Counted from the stretch's first letter, positions 45,848 through 55,768 are shown. The stretch is 64,000 bases of DNA from Caenispirillum bisanense (GCF_900230255.1 NZ_OCNJ01000005.1:248001-312000); one strand, 5' to 3'. Made by a program: numbers and translations. Notes: generated from the letters alone by a model not told the origin.

Positions 45848-46453
45848 ATGCGCGGCTATTTCGGCATCGGAGCCGAGAGGATCCACAAGCCCTACAACGT
45901 AGGCAACCTCTTCCGTTCCGCCCATGCCTTCGGCGCCGGCTTCGTGTTCACCGTGGATGCCCAGTACGAGCGCCGCATCGGCCACCGCACCGATACCTCC
46001 GACGCCCTGAAGCAGCTGCCCTTCTACCAGTTCGACGGCGTCGCCGACATGCTGCTGCCCAAGGGCTGCCGCCTGATCGGCGTGGAGCTGACCGACGACG
46101 CCATAGAATTGCCGAGTTTCCGGCATCCCCTGCAGGCGGCCTACGTCATGGGGCCGGAGCGCGGCAGCCTGTCGGCCGAGATGCAGGCGCGCTGCGACTT
46201 CATCGTCAAAATCCCGACGAAGTTCTGTCTCAACGTCGGGACGGCGGGCATCATCGTCATGTACGATCGCCTGCTGAGCCGCGGGAAGTTCGCGCCGCGC
46301 CCCGTGCGGCCGGGCGGCCCGACCGAGGAGGCGCGGGAGCACGTGCACGGCGGGCCGGTCTTCCGTACCATGGAGCGGTTCCGCAAGGAGCCGCCGCTCG
46401 CCGAGGTGGCGGTGGCGGAAGCCACGGCGGAAGAGGAGGAGGCCGACTCGTAA
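45848..46453 (+). CDS. SpoU/TrmH-family RNA 2'-O-methyltransferase
   Basis: A 201-residue SPOUT-class enzyme. The three family motifs are in order: motif 1 KPYNVGNLFRSAHAFGA (with Asn and Arg), motif 2 YVMGPERGSLS and motif 3 KFCLNVGTAGIIVMYDRLL, which form the SAM-binding knot. The C-terminus is an acidic, Glu/Ala-rich tail. It probably methylates a ribose in tRNA or rRNA; the exact target cannot be assigned. CGGGAG precedes the ATG. Confidence 0.88.
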   Translation: MRGYFGIGAERIHKPYNVGNLFRSAHAFGAGFVFTVDAQYERRIGHRTDTSDALKQLPFYQFDGVADMLLPKGCRLIGVELTDDAIELPSFRHPLQAAYVMGPERGSLSAEMQARCDFIVKIPTKFCLNVGTAGIIVMYDRLLSRGKFAPRPVRPGGPTEEAREHVHGGPVFRTMERFRKEPPLAEVAVAEATAEEEEADS

Positions 46454-46568
46454 CCCGTTGCGATTGCACCGCCCGGCGGGGTTGCCGGCGGGGCCGACCA
46501 CCCCCACATCCGCGATGGCCTCTCGCACAGACAAAACCCCCTGCGAACGAAGACGGAGTGACAGACCC

Positions 46569-47087
46569 ATGCGACGCGCAAGACTTCCGGGCCTGCTGAC
46601 GACCCTGTGCGCGCTGACGCTCGCCGCCTCCCCGGCCGCGGCGGCGGACCCGGAGATCCTCGGCGCCTACACGGACTGGACCGCCTACACCTTCACCGAG
46701 AACGGCAACAAGGTGTGCTACATGGCCAGCGAGCCCAAGAAGGCCGAGGGCAAATACGACAAGCGCGGCGACGTCTTCGTGCTGGTGACCCACCGCCCGG
46801 CCGACAAGACCCGCGACGTGGTCAGCGTGGTCGCCGGCTACCCCTACAAGGCCGAAAGCGAGGCTCGCATGACCATCGACGGTCGCGACACCTCGCTGTT
46901 CACCCACGGCGAACGGGCCTGGGCGCGCGACACCGCCACCGACCGCAAGCTGGTGGAGTCCATGAAGGCGGGCCGCCAGATGGTGGTGAAGGGGTCGAGC
47001 GAACGCGGCACCAACACCACCGACACCTACTCGCTCAGCGGCTTCACCGCCGCGCACGAGGCCATCACCAAGGCCTGCGGGCTGTAA
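46569..47087 (+). CDS. IalB-family (invasion-associated locus B) periplasmic protein
   Basis: A 172-residue exported protein with a 25-residue Sec signal (ending PAAA|AD). The mature part opens with a Trp-containing strand (YTDWTAYTF), then KVCYMASEPKKAEG and VFVLVTHRP, the pattern of IalB proteins widespread in alphaproteobacteria. Two cysteines (CY near residue 50 and CGL at the end) could form a disulfide. An upstream open stretch from 46458 is rejected because the signal peptide starts at 46569. Function is unknown outside Bartonella. Confidence 0.82.
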   Translation: MRRARLPGLLTTLCALTLAASPAAAADPEILGAYTDWTAYTFTENGNKVCYMASEPKKAEGKYDKRGDVFVLVTHRPADKTRDVVSVVAGYPYKAESEARMTIDGRDTSLFTHGERAWARDTATDRKLVESMKAGRQMVVKGSSERGTNTTDTYSLSGFTAAHEAITKACGL

Positions 47088-47112
47088 GGCCGGACGCGGC
47101 CGCCGCGGTGCC

Positions 47113-47721
47113 TCAGGGCGCGGCGGCCAGCGCCTTCAGGGCGGCGATGAAGTCGGGGCTGTCCCACGCGGCGACGCCCTCCTTGTAGGCGAGCTTGGTG
47201 CCGTCCCTGCCGATGAGGTAGGTGGTCGGCATGCCGCGCAGGCCCATGCCGCGGGCCAGCGCCTGCTTGTCGTCGACGTAGACGTCGAGCGCCGTCAGGC
47301 CCTGTTTCGCCAGCCATTCGGGCGCCACCTTGGCGCCGTTGCGGTCCTCGTTCACCACCACGACGGCGATGCGGTCGTCGCCCTTCACGGCGGCGGCGAG
47401 GCGGTCGAGGGCGGGCATTTCCTCGATGCAGGGGGCGCACCAGGTCGCCCAGAAGTTCAGCAGCACCACCCGGCCGCGGAAGTCGGCGAGGGTGACTTCG
47501 CCGCCGTCGCCCTTGAAGAAGGCCGTGTCCGGCAGGGCGGCGGGGTTGTCCACCTTCACCATGTGGGGCACGTCGACACCGGCGATTTCCGCCGCCAGCG
47601 CATCCTGGCCCCTTGCGATCTGACCCGTTATGGTGATGATCGCGATGACCATCGCGACGCCGACCGCGCCCAGCGCCATCGGCGCCTTCCTGCCAGCGAA
47701 CAACCCGAGTAGCCCGTTCAT
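47113..47721 (-). CDS. TlpA/ResA-like membrane-anchored thioredoxin
   Basis: A 202-residue protein with one N-terminal membrane anchor ([20 protein letters not shown]) and a periplasmic thioredoxin domain. The redox pair is in [17 protein letters not shown] and the cis-Pro loop in GMPTTYLIG. It resembles reductases that serve cytochrome c maturation. The ATG at 47721 is on the same CATG as the argH start on the other strand. The frame is open further upstream, but that region is inside argH. No clear ribosome site is seen. Confidence 0.88.
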   Translation of the reverse strand: MNGLLGLFAGRKAPMALGAVGVAMVIAIITITGQIARGQDALAAEIAGVDVPHMVKVDNPAALPDTAFFKGDGGEVTLADFRGRVVLLNFWATWCAPCIEEMPALDRLAAAVKGDDRIAVVVVNEDRNGAKVAPEWLAKQGLTALDVYVDDKQALARGMGLRGMPTTYLIGRDGTKLAYKEGVAAWDSPDFIAALKALAAAP

Positions 47722-49156
47722 GAGCGACAACACCAAGCAGGCCTCCAACGCCATGTGGGGTGGCCGGTTCGAAAGCGGCCCGTCCGCCGTCATGGAGAAG
47801 ATCAACGCCTCCATCGGCTTCGACAAGCGCTTCTACCGGCACGACATCATGGGCTCCAAGGCCCACTGCGCCATGCTCGTCCGCCAGGGAATCCTGAGCG
47901 AGGACGACGGCCGGGCCATCATCGACGGCCTCGACCAGGTCCTGCAAGAGATCGAGGACGGCCGCTTCGAGTTCAAGACCGAACTCGAGGACATCCACAT
48001 GAACGTGGAGGCCCGCCTGGCCGAGATCATCGGCGAGCCGGCCGGCCGCCTGCACACGGCGCGCTCGCGCAACGACCAGGTGGCGACCGACTTCCGCCTG
48101 TGGACGCGCGATGCGCTCGACGAGATCGACCGCGGGCTGGAGGCGCTGCAGCGCGCCCTCATCGCCCAGGCCGAGGCGCATGCCGAGACGGTGATGCCCG
48201 GCTTCACCCACCTGCAGGCGGCCCAGCCCATCACCTTCGGCCACCACATGATGGCCTATGTGGAGATGATCGGGCGCGACCGCGGCCGCTTCGGCGACTG
48301 CCGCACCCGCCTGAACGAATGCCCGCTCGGCGCCGCCGCGCTCGCCGGCACCAGTTTCCCCATCGACCGCCACGCCACCGCCGAGCTGCTCGGCTTCGAC
48401 CGCCCCTGCGCCAACTCGCTGGATGCCGTGTCGGACCGCGACTTCGCGCTGGAGTTCCTGTCGGCCGCCTCCATCTGCGCCATCCACCTGTCGCGGCTGG
48501 CCGAGGAGATGGTCATCTGGACGACGGCGCAGTTCGCCTTCGTGAAGCTGTCCGACGGCTACACCACCGGCTCGTCCATCATGCCGCAGAAGCGCAACCC
48601 CGACGCCGCCGAGCTGGTGCGCGCCAAGGCGGGCCGCGTCATCGGCGACCTCAACAGCCTGCTGATCGTCATGAAGGGCCTGCCGCTGGCCTATTCCAAG
48701 GACATGCAGGACGACAAGGAACCGGTGTTCGAGGCCTACGACACGCTGGAACTGTGCATCGCCGCCATGACCGGCATGATCACCGACCTGCGCGTCAACA
48801 GCGAACGCTGCCGCGAGAGCGCCTCGGCCGGCTTCACCACCGCCACCGACATGGCCGACTGGCTGGTGCGCGAGCTGAACATGCCGTTCCGCCGCGCCCA
48901 CCACGTCGCCGGCAGCCTGGTGAAGCTCGCCGAGACCAAGGGCTGCGACCTGCCGGACCTGACCCTGGCCGAGATGCAGTCCATCGAGCCGGGCATCACC
49001 GCGGCCGCCATGGCGGTGCTGACGGTGGAAGCCAGCGTGCGCAGCCGCACCAGCTTCGGCGGCACGGCGCCCGACAACGTGCGCGCCGCCGCCCATGCCG
49101 CCCGCGACGTCTTCCTCGCCGGCGGCCCGACCATCGACGAAGACGGGAGCGCCTGA
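47720..49156 (+). CDS. argH: Argininosuccinate lyase
   Basis: A 478-residue enzyme of the fumarase/aspartase fold that splits argininosuccinate into arginine and fumarate. The signature [12 protein letters not shown] is near residue 285, and [17 protein letters not shown] lies near residue 112. The N-terminus [20 protein letters not shown] is typical. The ATG at 47720 overlaps head to head with the tlpA-like start at 47721; the in-frame ATG at 47753 (MWGGRF) is an alternative. The stop overlaps the next ATG by one base. Confidence 0.96.
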   Translation: MSDNTKQASNAMWGGRFESGPSAVMEKINASIGFDKRFYRHDIMGSKAHCAMLVRQGILSEDDGRAIIDGLDQVLQEIEDGRFEFKTELEDIHMNVEARLAEIIGEPAGRLHTARSRNDQVATDFRLWTRDALDEIDRGLEALQRALIAQAEAHAETVMPGFTHLQAAQPITFGHHMMAYVEMIGRDRGRFGDCRTRLNECPLGAAALAGTSFPIDRHATAELLGFDRPCANSLDAVSDRDFALEFLSAASICAIHLSRLAEEMVIWTTAQFAFVKLSDGYTTGSSIMPQKRNPDAAELVRAKAGRVIGDLNSLLIVMKGLPLAYSKDMQDDKEPVFEAYDTLELCIAAMTGMITDLRVNSERCRESASAGFTTATDMADWLVRELNMPFRRAHHVAGSLVKLAETKGCDLPDLTLAEMQSIEPGITAAAMAVLTVEASVRSRTSFGGTAPDNVRAAAHAARDVFLAGGPTIDEDGSA

Positions 49157-49374
49157 TGCCCGTATCCGCCCCGCTGACGGCCCGCCAGGGCCGGCTCGCT
49201 CCCCCGGCGGCCCGCCAGGGCCGGCTCGCTCCCCCGGCGGCCCGCCTGGGCCGGCTCGCCGTGGTGTTGCTGCTGGCGGCGGCGGTCACAGCGCCGCTCG
49301 CCGCCTGCGGCAAGCGCGGCGCCAACGAGCCGCCGGAAGGCGCTTCGTTCCCGCGCCACTATCCCTCCCGCTGA
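49156..49374 (+). CDS. lptM: LptM-like small lipoprotein with repeat-expanded N-terminus
   Basis: A 72-residue lipoprotein between argH and lysA, the conserved place of the LptM (YifL) family in many proteobacteria. The lipobox is APLAAC with Cys51, followed by GKRGANEPPEGASFP, the short Pro-rich family tail. LptM helps the LptD outer-membrane LPS translocon mature in E. coli. Here the N-terminus before the hydrophobic core is unusually long and consists of a ten-residue repeat ARQGRLAPPA. A start nearer the hydrophobic core is possible, but no better ATG is visible. Confidence 0.75.
   Translation: MPVSAPLTARQGRLAPPAARQGRLAPPAARLGRLAVVLLLAAAVTAPLAACGKRGANEPPEGASFPRHYPSR
49179..49260 (+). repeat. 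30-bp in-frame tandem repeat (about 2.7 copies)
   Basis: Copies begin at 49179, 49209 and 49239. The first two are identical over 30 bases, and the third differs by one base (cag to ctg) before it ends. The unit length keeps the lptM-like frame open and encodes a ten-residue repeat. Confidence 0.9.
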
Positions 49375-49387
49375 GGCCCCGACGTTC

Positions 49388-50665
49388 ATGCACCACTTCA
49401 CCTACCGCGACGGCGCCCTGCATTGCGAGGACGTGCCGCTGGCCGCCATCGCCGCTGCCGTCGGCACGCCGGTCTACGTCTATTCCACCGCGACCCTGAC
49501 GCGCCACTGGACCGTCTTCACCGGCGCCCTGAAGGATGCCGGGCTGGACGCCAGCGTCCACTTCGCCACCAAGGCGAACGGCAACATGGCGGTGCTGCGC
49601 ACCCTGGCCGACCTGGGCGCCGGCGCCGACGTGGTGTCGGGCGGCGAGCTGTTCGCCGCCATGCACGCCGGCATCCCGGCCTCGCGCATCGTGTTCTCGG
49701 GCGTCGGCAAGACGCGCGACGAACTGGCCTACGCCCTCGACCAGGGCGTCTTCCAGATCAACGTGGAGAGCGAGCCGGAACTGCGGCTGCTCGACGCGGT
49801 GGCGCGCGAGAAGGGCGTGCAGGCGCCCATCGCCATCCGGGTCAACCCGGACGTCGAGGCGGGCACCCACGAGAAGATCACGACCGGCAAGCTCGACAAC
49901 AAGTTCGGCATCGCCTGGACCCAGGCCCATGCGCTCTATCGCCTTGCGGCGGACCTGCCGGGCATCGCGGTGAAGGCCATCGCCATGCACATCGGCAGCC
50001 AGATCGCCGACCTCGCGCCCTTCGCCGCCGCCTTCCGCCGCATGCGCGACCTGCTCGCCATCCTGCGCGCCGACGGCATCGAGATCGAGCGCCTGGACAT
50101 CGGCGGCGGCCTCGGCGTGCCCTACGACCGCGAGGGCGACCCGACCCCCATGCCGCCGGCCGACTACGCCAAGGTCATCCGGCAGGAGTTGGGCGACCTC
50201 GGCTGCAAGCTGCTGCTGGAGCCGGGCCGGCTCATCACCGCCAACGCGGGTGTGCTGCTGACCAAGGTGATCTACCGCAAGGAAGGCGCGACGCGCACCT
50301 TCGTCATCGTCGACGCCGGCATGAACGATCTGGTGCGCCCGGCCATGTACGACGCCTTCCACGCCATCGCCCCGGTGCGCGAGCCGGCGGCCGGCGCGGC
50401 GACGGAACTGGTCGACGTGGTGGGGCCGATCTGCGAAAGCTCCGACATCTTCGCCAAGCAGCGCTCGCTGCCGCGGCTGGAGGCCGACGACCTGCTGGTG
50501 CTGCGCACGGCGGGCGCCTATGGCGCGGCCATGTCCAACAGCTACAACGGCCGCCCGCTGGTGCCCGAGGTGCTGGTGAACGGCGACCAGTACGCCGTCG
50601 TCCGCCGCCGGCCGACGTGGGAAGAGCTGGTGACGCTGGAGTCGCTGGCGCCCTGGCAGGGGTGA
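49388..50665 (+). CDS. lysA: Diaminopimelate decarboxylase
   Basis: A 425-residue PLP enzyme making lysine from meso-diaminopimelate. The Schiff-base Lys is in VHFATKANGNMAVLR (near residue 59). The Gly-rich phosphate-binding loop is in DIGGGLGVPYD and the active-site Cys in VVGPICESSDIFAKQ. It follows the LptM-like gene by 13 bp in the argH-lptM-lysA group. Length and motifs are ordinary. Confidence 0.97.
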   Translation: MHHFTYRDGALHCEDVPLAAIAAAVGTPVYVYSTATLTRHWTVFTGALKDAGLDASVHFATKANGNMAVLRTLADLGAGADVVSGGELFAAMHAGIPASRIVFSGVGKTRDELAYALDQGVFQINVESEPELRLLDAVAREKGVQAPIAIRVNPDVEAGTHEKITTGKLDNKFGIAWTQAHALYRLAADLPGIAVKAIAMHIGSQIADLAPFAAAFRRMRDLLAILRADGIEIERLDIGGGLGVPYDREGDPTPMPPADYAKVIRQELGDLGCKLLLEPGRLITANAGVLLTKVIYRKEGATRTFVIVDAGMNDLVRPAMYDAFHAIAPVREPAAGAATELVDVVGPICESSDIFAKQRSLPRLEADDLLVLRTAGAYGAAMSNSYNGRPLVPEVLVNGDQYAVVRRRPTWEELVTLESLAPWQG

Positions 50666-50700
50666 GGGGCCGGGGCCGGCTGGCGGTTGCCGGCTCCTAT

Positions 50701-50981
50701 GGCTGCGGTTTCCACGGCGAGCGGCGGTGGAGCCGTGGATACCCGGCTCGGAGGCCGGGCATGACAAAGGCTTGGAAAGACAGCAGAAATACTCATGGCC
50801 GGGCTCGACCCCGCCCATCCACGGCGGCACCGGCGGCGGCCCTTAGGGCTGCGGCCTCCACGGCGAGCGGCGGTGGAGCCGTGGATGCCCGGCTCGGAGG
50901 CCGGGCATGACAAGGGCTTGGAAGACAGCAGAAATACTCATGGCCGGGCTCGACCCCGCCCATCCACGGCGGCACCGGCGG
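50701..50981. repeat. Two tandem paired-palindrome repeats (copies C and D)
   Basis: A unit of about 135 bp occurs twice with a period of 146 bp (starting at 50701 and 50847). The units differ at only a few bases, including one extra A. The core of each (50734-50824 and 50879-50969) has the same two palindromes as copies A and B, in opposite orientation, and the flanking CTCCACGGCGAGCGGCGG is also shared with 43.5 kb. The 362-bp gap between lysA and the DUF2794 gene contains only this. Confidence 0.9.
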
Positions 50982-51027
50982 CTGGCCCGGGCGTGGGGCA
51001 TCCCCCTGCACCCTCGCCATGCCCCCC

Positions 51028-51369
51028 TTACGACGAAATCAGCCGCACCGGCTTGTCGAACAGGTTCAGCAGGTCGAGCAGGCTGGTGCTGCGGCGGATG
51101 CGCTTGTCGCCCTCGAACAGCAGGTACTCCGGCGCGGCGTTGGGGCCGCGCGGGGCCAGCTTGACCACCGTGTACTGCGCCGTCTCGTGGGTGTGGCGGT
51201 GGACCGAGAAGCGGGCCATGCCCGGTTCGTGGGCGATGCCGTAGTCGCGCCACTCGCCCTTGGCGACGAAGCGACTGTACACGGCCAGCAGGGCGTTCAG
51301 CTCCGCCCGGTTGAAATAGACGGGCGCACCGCGCTTCTTGCGGTCCGCGAGACGGATGACCTGCGCCAT
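51028..51369 (-). CDS. DUF2794 family protein
   Basis: A 113-residue protein seen mainly in alphaproteobacteria. Family features are a basic N-terminus, VYFNRAELNALLAVYSRFVA, GEWRDYGIAHEPGMARFSVHR and a C-terminal LLDLLNLFDKPVRLI. It has no signal peptide or membrane helix. Function is unknown. It is preceded by the tandem repeats on its 3' side and a lipoprotein gene on its 5' side, both in the same direction. Confidence 0.85.
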   Translation of the reverse strand: MAQVIRLADRKKRGAPVYFNRAELNALLAVYSRFVAKGEWRDYGIAHEPGMARFSVHRHTHETAQYTVVKLAPRGPNAAPEYLLFEGDKRIRRSTSLLDLLNLFDKPVRLISS

Positions 51370-51476
51370 GAGGTTCGGGTCGCCTCCGTTGTAACCTGTC
51401 CGTCATCCATTGTTCACGGATGCCGCCGACAGGGCAAGGCCAAATGCCCGAACCGGATCCCCCGCGATGCCCCGCC

Positions 51477-52055
51477 TCAGCGCATCGGAATGAGCGGCGT
51501 CGCGGTCGCCGGCGCGGATGCCATGGGGGCTGCGGTCGCGGGCGCCACGGGCGCGGCCGAGACCGGCGCGACCGGCGCCACCGGGGTCGTCACCACGGGG
51601 GCCGGCGGCGGCACGGCGACCACGCCCGGCACGTCCTTCACCGCCACCACCCCGGCGGCGGGCTCGGCGGCCAGGGCCTGCACCGGGCGCACCGCCGCCA
51701 TCTTGGGCAGGATGATGCCGACCAGCGTGTCGCCGGGGTGCGGGCTCGGCCGGTCGTAGCACGACACCTCGGCGAGCGTGCGGTAGCAGAAGGTGGGCTG
51801 CGGCACCTGCGGCATGCCGACCAGCGAGGAATCCTCGACGCACCACACGCCGCCGACGCTGGCGCGCACGCTGGAGCAGTCCATGGGGCCGAGCGAGGCG
51901 ATGTGGTCGATGATCGTCTTGTCGGTGTTGATGAGCGAGACCATTTCGATGCCGGCGACGGTGCCGCCGACGGCATTGGCCTGGGGCGAGCAGCCCGTCA
52001 CGGCGGCAGCGCCGGCGAGCGCCGCGGCGGCGGCCAGCATGCGGATGGGCGTCAC
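51477..52055 (-). CDS. Predicted lipoprotein with Pro/Ala/Val-rich tail (uncharacterised)
   Basis: A 192-residue exported lipoprotein: hydrophobic signal, then VTGC with Cys22 as the lipidation site. Residues 25-110 form a compact domain with five cysteines (MDCSSV, VWCVED, TFCYRT, VSCYDR), which suggests disulfides. The last 70 residues are a low-complexity Ala/Pro/Val/Thr run, likely a flexible spacer. The start is GTG at 52055, supported by GGGGAG eight bases upstream; the ATG at 52040 is less well placed. Family not recognised. Confidence 0.75.
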   Translation of the reverse strand: MTPIRMLAAAAALAGAAAVTGCSPQANAVGGTVAGIEMVSLINTDKTIIDHIASLGPMDCSSVRASVGGVWCVEDSSLVGMPQVPQPTFCYRTLAEVSCYDRPSPHPGDTLVGIILPKMAAVRPVQALAAEPAAGVVAVKDVPGVVAVPPPAPVVTTPVAPVAPVSAAPVAPATAAPMASAPATATPLIPMR

Positions 52056-52172
52056 GGCGGCGTCTCCCCTCTCGACCGGAAGCGGTAGTTCGGCCGCAGT
52101 ATGACGCCGGGCCGTTAACGAGTCTTGAAGAAAGCCGCCGCGCGACCCGCGACCGCCCCCTTCCCGCGGCGA

Positions 52173-52200
52173 TTGCCTTACCCCATGACACGGCTTATGT
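52173..52200 (+). promoter_or_regulatory. Candidate promoter of the yfgM-like/bamB/der genes
   Basis: TTGCCT (52173-52178) and TTATGT (52195-52200) are separated by 16 bases in the gap between the divergent lipoprotein gene and the yfgM-like gene, about 40 bases before the chosen start. A moderate sigma-70-type match. Confidence 0.4.
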
Positions 52201-52242
52201 TTGGCGCTCGTTTTTCAGAAGTGGTTCGAGCAGGAGCATCTC

Positions 52243-52956
52243 GTGGCCGACCGTCGCGAAGACGCCACCCAGGAAGCATTGTTCCGGGAAGTGGACGAAG
52301 ACCTTCGCCATGAACAACTGGCGAGGCTGTGGAAGAAGTACGGCGGCGTGGTGATCGCGCTCGCGCTGGCCCTGGTGGTCGGCGTGGCCGGTTATCAGGG
52401 CTGGCAGGCGTGGGAACGCTCGGCCCGGCAGGACGAGGCGGCGCGCTATACCGCCGCCATGCGCCTGCTGGAGCAGAACCAGACGCAGCCCGCCGCCGAG
52501 GCGCTGGCCGCCCTGGCGGCCGACGGCAATACGGGCTACGGCACCGTCGCCGCCCTGCGTCGCGCCGCCCTGCTCGCCGACCAGGGCGACGAGGCCGCCG
52601 CCGCCGAGGCCTATGGCGCCGTCGCCGCCGACGGCGCGGCCGACCCGACCTTCCGCGATCTCGCCCGCGTGCTCGCGGTGCTCCACCGCATGCAGGGTCC
52701 GGCCGAGGGCGCGCAGCCCGACGCCCTGATCGCCGAGCTGCAGCCGCTGACCGATCCGGCCAACCCGTTCCGCTTCTCGGCGCTGGAGCTGACGGCGGCG
52801 CTGGCCCTGAAGCAGGGCGACGAGGCCCGCGCCCGCGACATCTACAAGTCGCTCGCCGGCGACGCCAACGCGCCGCAGGGCCTGCGCTCGCGCGCCCGCA
52901 CCATGCTCGCCGCCCTGGGCGGTGACGCCGCCGCCGCCCCGCGCCAGGAGGGTTGA
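52243..52956 (+). CDS. YfgM-like membrane-anchored TPR protein
   Basis: A 237-residue protein with a charged N-terminus (FREVDEDLRHEQLARLWKKY), one membrane helix (VVIALALALVVGVAGYQGW) and a periplasmic part of Ala-rich helical repeats resembling tetratricopeptides. This layout matches YfgM/UPF0070, which works with the SecYEG-PpiD and BAM systems. The GTG at 52243 has AGGAG seven bases upstream and gives the usual short N-terminus; an earlier TTG at 52201 has no site. The stop overlaps the bamB start (TGATG). Confidence 0.87.
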   Translation: MADRREDATQEALFREVDEDLRHEQLARLWKKYGGVVIALALALVVGVAGYQGWQAWERSARQDEAARYTAAMRLLEQNQTQPAAEALAALAADGNTGYGTVAALRRAALLADQGDEAAAAEAYGAVAADGAADPTFRDLARVLAVLHRMQGPAEGAQPDALIAELQPLTDPANPFRFSALELTAALALKQGDEARARDIYKSLAGDANAPQGLRSRARTMLAALGGDAAAAPRQEG

Positions 52957-54293
52957 TGCGCATGACCGTTCGCCGCCGTCTGTCCGCCGCCGCCGTGGCG
53001 GTGCTGCTGCTGCCCGCCCTCACCGCCTGCGAGAGCTGGCTCGGCGACAAGGAAGCGCCGCCCCTGCCCGGCAAGCGCATCAGCGTGCTGCAGATGCAGC
53101 GCGGCCTGGAAGGCGTCCAGGCGGAAGCCGTCGACATCCTGGTGCCGCCGCCCGAGCCGAGCGCCGACTGGCCGCAGGCCGGCGGCTACGCCCACCACGT
53201 CATGCAGCACATGGTGGTCGCCGCGCAGCCGCGCGAAGTGTGGAGCAGCGACATCGGCGAAGGCGCCGGCTCGCGCGATCGCCTGCTGGCGCAGCCGGTG
53301 GTGGCCGCCGGCCGCGTCTACACCATCGACACCGAGGCCAAGGTCGCCGCCTTCGACCTGCAGAGCGGCCGCGAGCTGTGGGAAACCGACCTGCTGCCCG
53401 AGGACGAGGACACCGCGACCCTGCTCGGCGCCGGCGTCGCCGTCGCCGCCGAGCGCGTCTTCGCCACCACCGGCCTCGCCCAGGTGGCGGCGCTGGATGC
53501 CGCGACGGGCGCCGAGATCTGGCGCACCCGCGTGCCCGCGCCCCTGCGCGCCGCGCCGACCTACGACGGCGGCCGCGTCTTCGTGGTGACGGTGGACAAC
53601 ACCGCGCTCGCCCTCGCCGCCTCCGACGGCCGCATCCTGTGGAGCCAGCCGGGCGTCGGCGAAGCCACCGGCCTGCTCGGCGGCGCTGCCCCAGCGGTCG
53701 ACAACGGCGTCGTCATCGCCCCCATGCGCTCGGGCGAAGTGCTGGCCCTGACGGTGGATACCGGCCGCCCGCTGTGGTCGGACAGCGTCATCGCCGCCAC
53801 CCGCACCGACGCCGGCGCCGGCCTCGCCGACATCAGCGCCCGCCCGGTGCTGGACGACGGCCGCGTCTACGTGGTCAGCGCCTCCGGCCTCATGGCCGCC
53901 ATCGACCTGCGCACCGGCCGTCGCATCTGGGAACTGCCGGTCGCCGGCATCGAACAGCCGTGGCTGGCCGGCAAGGTTCTCTATGTCCTGAACACCGACA
54001 GCGACCTCGCCGCCGTCGACGCCCGCACGGGCCGCGTGCTGTGGGTGACGCCGCTGCCGCAGTGGGAAGATCCCGAGGACCGCGACGGCCGCATCCTGTG
54101 GTCCGGCCCGGTTCTCGCCTCCGACCGCCTCATCATCGCCGGCAGCCATGGCGAGGCCATGACCGTCAGCCCATATAACGGCCAGGTCCTGGGCCGCGAG
54201 GAGATGCCGTCGGGCGTCACCATCGCCCCCATCGTGGCCGACGGCACCCTGCTTTTCCTGACCAACGACGCCCAGCTCGTCGCCTATCGCTGA
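52956..54293 (+). CDS. bamB: Outer-membrane assembly lipoprotein BamB
   Basis: A 445-residue lipoprotein with lipobox ALTAC (Cys25) and an eight-bladed PQQ-like beta-propeller. Blade repeats such as [21 protein letters not shown] and [17 protein letters not shown] are clear. It is a scaffold of the BAM complex in the outer membrane, on the periplasmic side. AGGAGG lies four bases before the ATG at 52956; an ATG two codons later is possible. It sits between the yfgM-like gene and der, a gene order also found in E. coli. Confidence 0.93.
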   Translation: MRMTVRRRLSAAAVAVLLLPALTACESWLGDKEAPPLPGKRISVLQMQRGLEGVQAEAVDILVPPPEPSADWPQAGGYAHHVMQHMVVAAQPREVWSSDIGEGAGSRDRLLAQPVVAAGRVYTIDTEAKVAAFDLQSGRELWETDLLPEDEDTATLLGAGVAVAAERVFATTGLAQVAALDAATGAEIWRTRVPAPLRAAPTYDGGRVFVVTVDNTALALAASDGRILWSQPGVGEATGLLGGAAPAVDNGVVIAPMRSGEVLALTVDTGRPLWSDSVIAATRTDAGAGLADISARPVLDDGRVYVVSASGLMAAIDLRTGRRIWELPVAGIEQPWLAGKVLYVLNTDSDLAAVDARTGRVLWVTPLPQWEDPEDRDGRILWSGPVLASDRLIIAGSHGEAMTVSPYNGQVLGREEMPSGVTIAPIVADGTLLFLTNDAQLVAYR

Positions 54294-54309
54294 ATCGAGT
54301 CCCTTTCTT

Positions 54310-55761
54310 ATGTTCACCGTCGCCATCATCGGCCGGCCCAACGTCGGCAAGTCCACCCTGTTCAACCGGCTGGTGGGCCGGCGTGAAGCCATCGTGCACG
54401 ATTTCCCTGGCGTCACCCGTGACCGCAAGGAGCGCAAGGCGAGCCTGCTCGGCCTCGAGTTCCTGGTCATCGACACCGCCGGCCTGGAAGAGGCCGAGCC
54501 CGACAGCCTGGCCGCGCGCATGAGCGCCATGACGCTCGGCTCGCTGGCGCAGGCCGACGTGGTGCTGTTCCTCATCGACGCCCGCGCCGGCGTGACCCCC
54601 ATGGACGAACACTTCGCCGACGTGCTGCGCAAGCAGCCGACGCCGGTGGTGGTGGTCGCCAACAAGTGCGAGGGCAAGGCCGGCGAGCCGGGCCTGCTGG
54701 AGGCCTATGCCTTCGGCCTGGGCGAGCCGGTCGGCATCTCGGCCGAGCACGGCACCGGCATGGGCGACCTGCTGGAAGCCCTGCTGCCCTTCGCCCGCCA
54801 GTACGCCGACGATCACGGCGAGACCCTGTTCGGCGAGGAGCCGGCAGCCCCGGTGCTGACGGCCGAGGAACAGGCCGCCCTCGACGACGAGACGCTGGGC
54901 GCCGACGAAGACCCGTCGCTGCCGCCGGTGCGCACCGAAGAAGACGTGACGAAGCCGCTGCGCCTCGCCATCGTCGGCCGCCCGAACACCGGAAAGTCCA
55001 CCTTCGTCAACGCCCTGATCGGCGAGGAACGCCTGCTCACCGGCCCCGAGGCCGGCGTGACGCGCGACGCCATCTCGGTCGACTGGACCTTCAAGGACCG
55101 CGCCATCCAGCTGGTGGACACCGCCGGCCTGCGCCGCAAGGCGCGCATCCAGGAAAGCCTGGAACGCCTGTCGGTGGGCGACACGCTGAACGCCGTGCGC
55201 ATGGCCGAAGTGGTCATCCTCATGCTCGACGCCAACATGGTCATGGACAAGCAGGACCTGACCATCGCCCGCCTGGTGGTGGAGGAAGGCCGCGCGCTGG
55301 TCATCGCCGTCAACAAGTGGGACGCCGCCGAGGACCGCCAGGCCTCCATCCAGCGCCTGAAGGACCGCCTGGAGTCGAGCCTGCCGCAGGTGCGCGGCAT
55401 CCCGACGGTCACCCTGTCGGCCATCAAGGGCCAGGGCCTCGACCGGGTGATGGACGCGGTGCTGAAGATCCACCGCGTGTGGAACACCCGCGTCTCCACC
55501 TCGGCGCTGAACCGCTGGCTGGAACACACGCTCAGCAAGCATCCGCCGCCGCTGTCCAAGTCCAAGCGCCGCATCAAGCTGCGCTACATGACCCAGCCCA
55601 AGGCGCGGCCGCCGACCTTCGCGGTATCGTGCTCGCGGCCCGAGGACCTGCCCGAGTCCTACGTCCGCTACCTCGCCAACGGCCTGCGCGAGGATTTCGG
55701 CCTGGACGGCGTGCCCATCCGCATGCACTTCCGCAAGCCGAAGAACCCCTACGTCGATTGA
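54310..55761 (+). CDS. der: Ribosome-biogenesis GTPase Der (EngA)
   Basis: A 483-residue protein with two GTPase domains in tandem. The first P-loop is [11 protein letters not shown] near residue 8, with DTAGLEEAE as switch II. The second is [11 protein letters not shown] near residue 222, with [15 protein letters not shown] and the C-terminal KH-like domain ([14 protein letters not shown]). An acidic linker of about 40 residues separates the domains. It acts in 50S subunit assembly. It follows bamB by 16 bp and ends in a strong stem-loop. Confidence 0.97.
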   Translation: MFTVAIIGRPNVGKSTLFNRLVGRREAIVHDFPGVTRDRKERKASLLGLEFLVIDTAGLEEAEPDSLAARMSAMTLGSLAQADVVLFLIDARAGVTPMDEHFADVLRKQPTPVVVVANKCEGKAGEPGLLEAYAFGLGEPVGISAEHGTGMGDLLEALLPFARQYADDHGETLFGEEPAAPVLTAEEQAALDDETLGADEDPSLPPVRTEEDVTKPLRLAIVGRPNTGKSTFVNALIGEERLLTGPEAGVTRDAISVDWTFKDRAIQLVDTAGLRRKARIQESLERLSVGDTLNAVRMAEVVILMLDANMVMDKQDLTIARLVVEEGRALVIAVNKWDAAEDRQASIQRLKDRLESSLPQVRGIPTVTLSAIKGQGLDRVMDAVLKIHRVWNTRVSTSALNRWLEHTLSKHPPPLSKSKRRIKLRYMTQPKARPPTFAVSCSRPEDLPESYVRYLANGLREDFGLDGVPIRMHFRKPKNPYVD

Positions 55762-55768
55762 ACATCCC

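Noticed and set aside
50666-51027. Open frames through the tandem repeats after lysA
   Set aside because: They translate the repeat units themselves (same peptide twice) and have no start signal.
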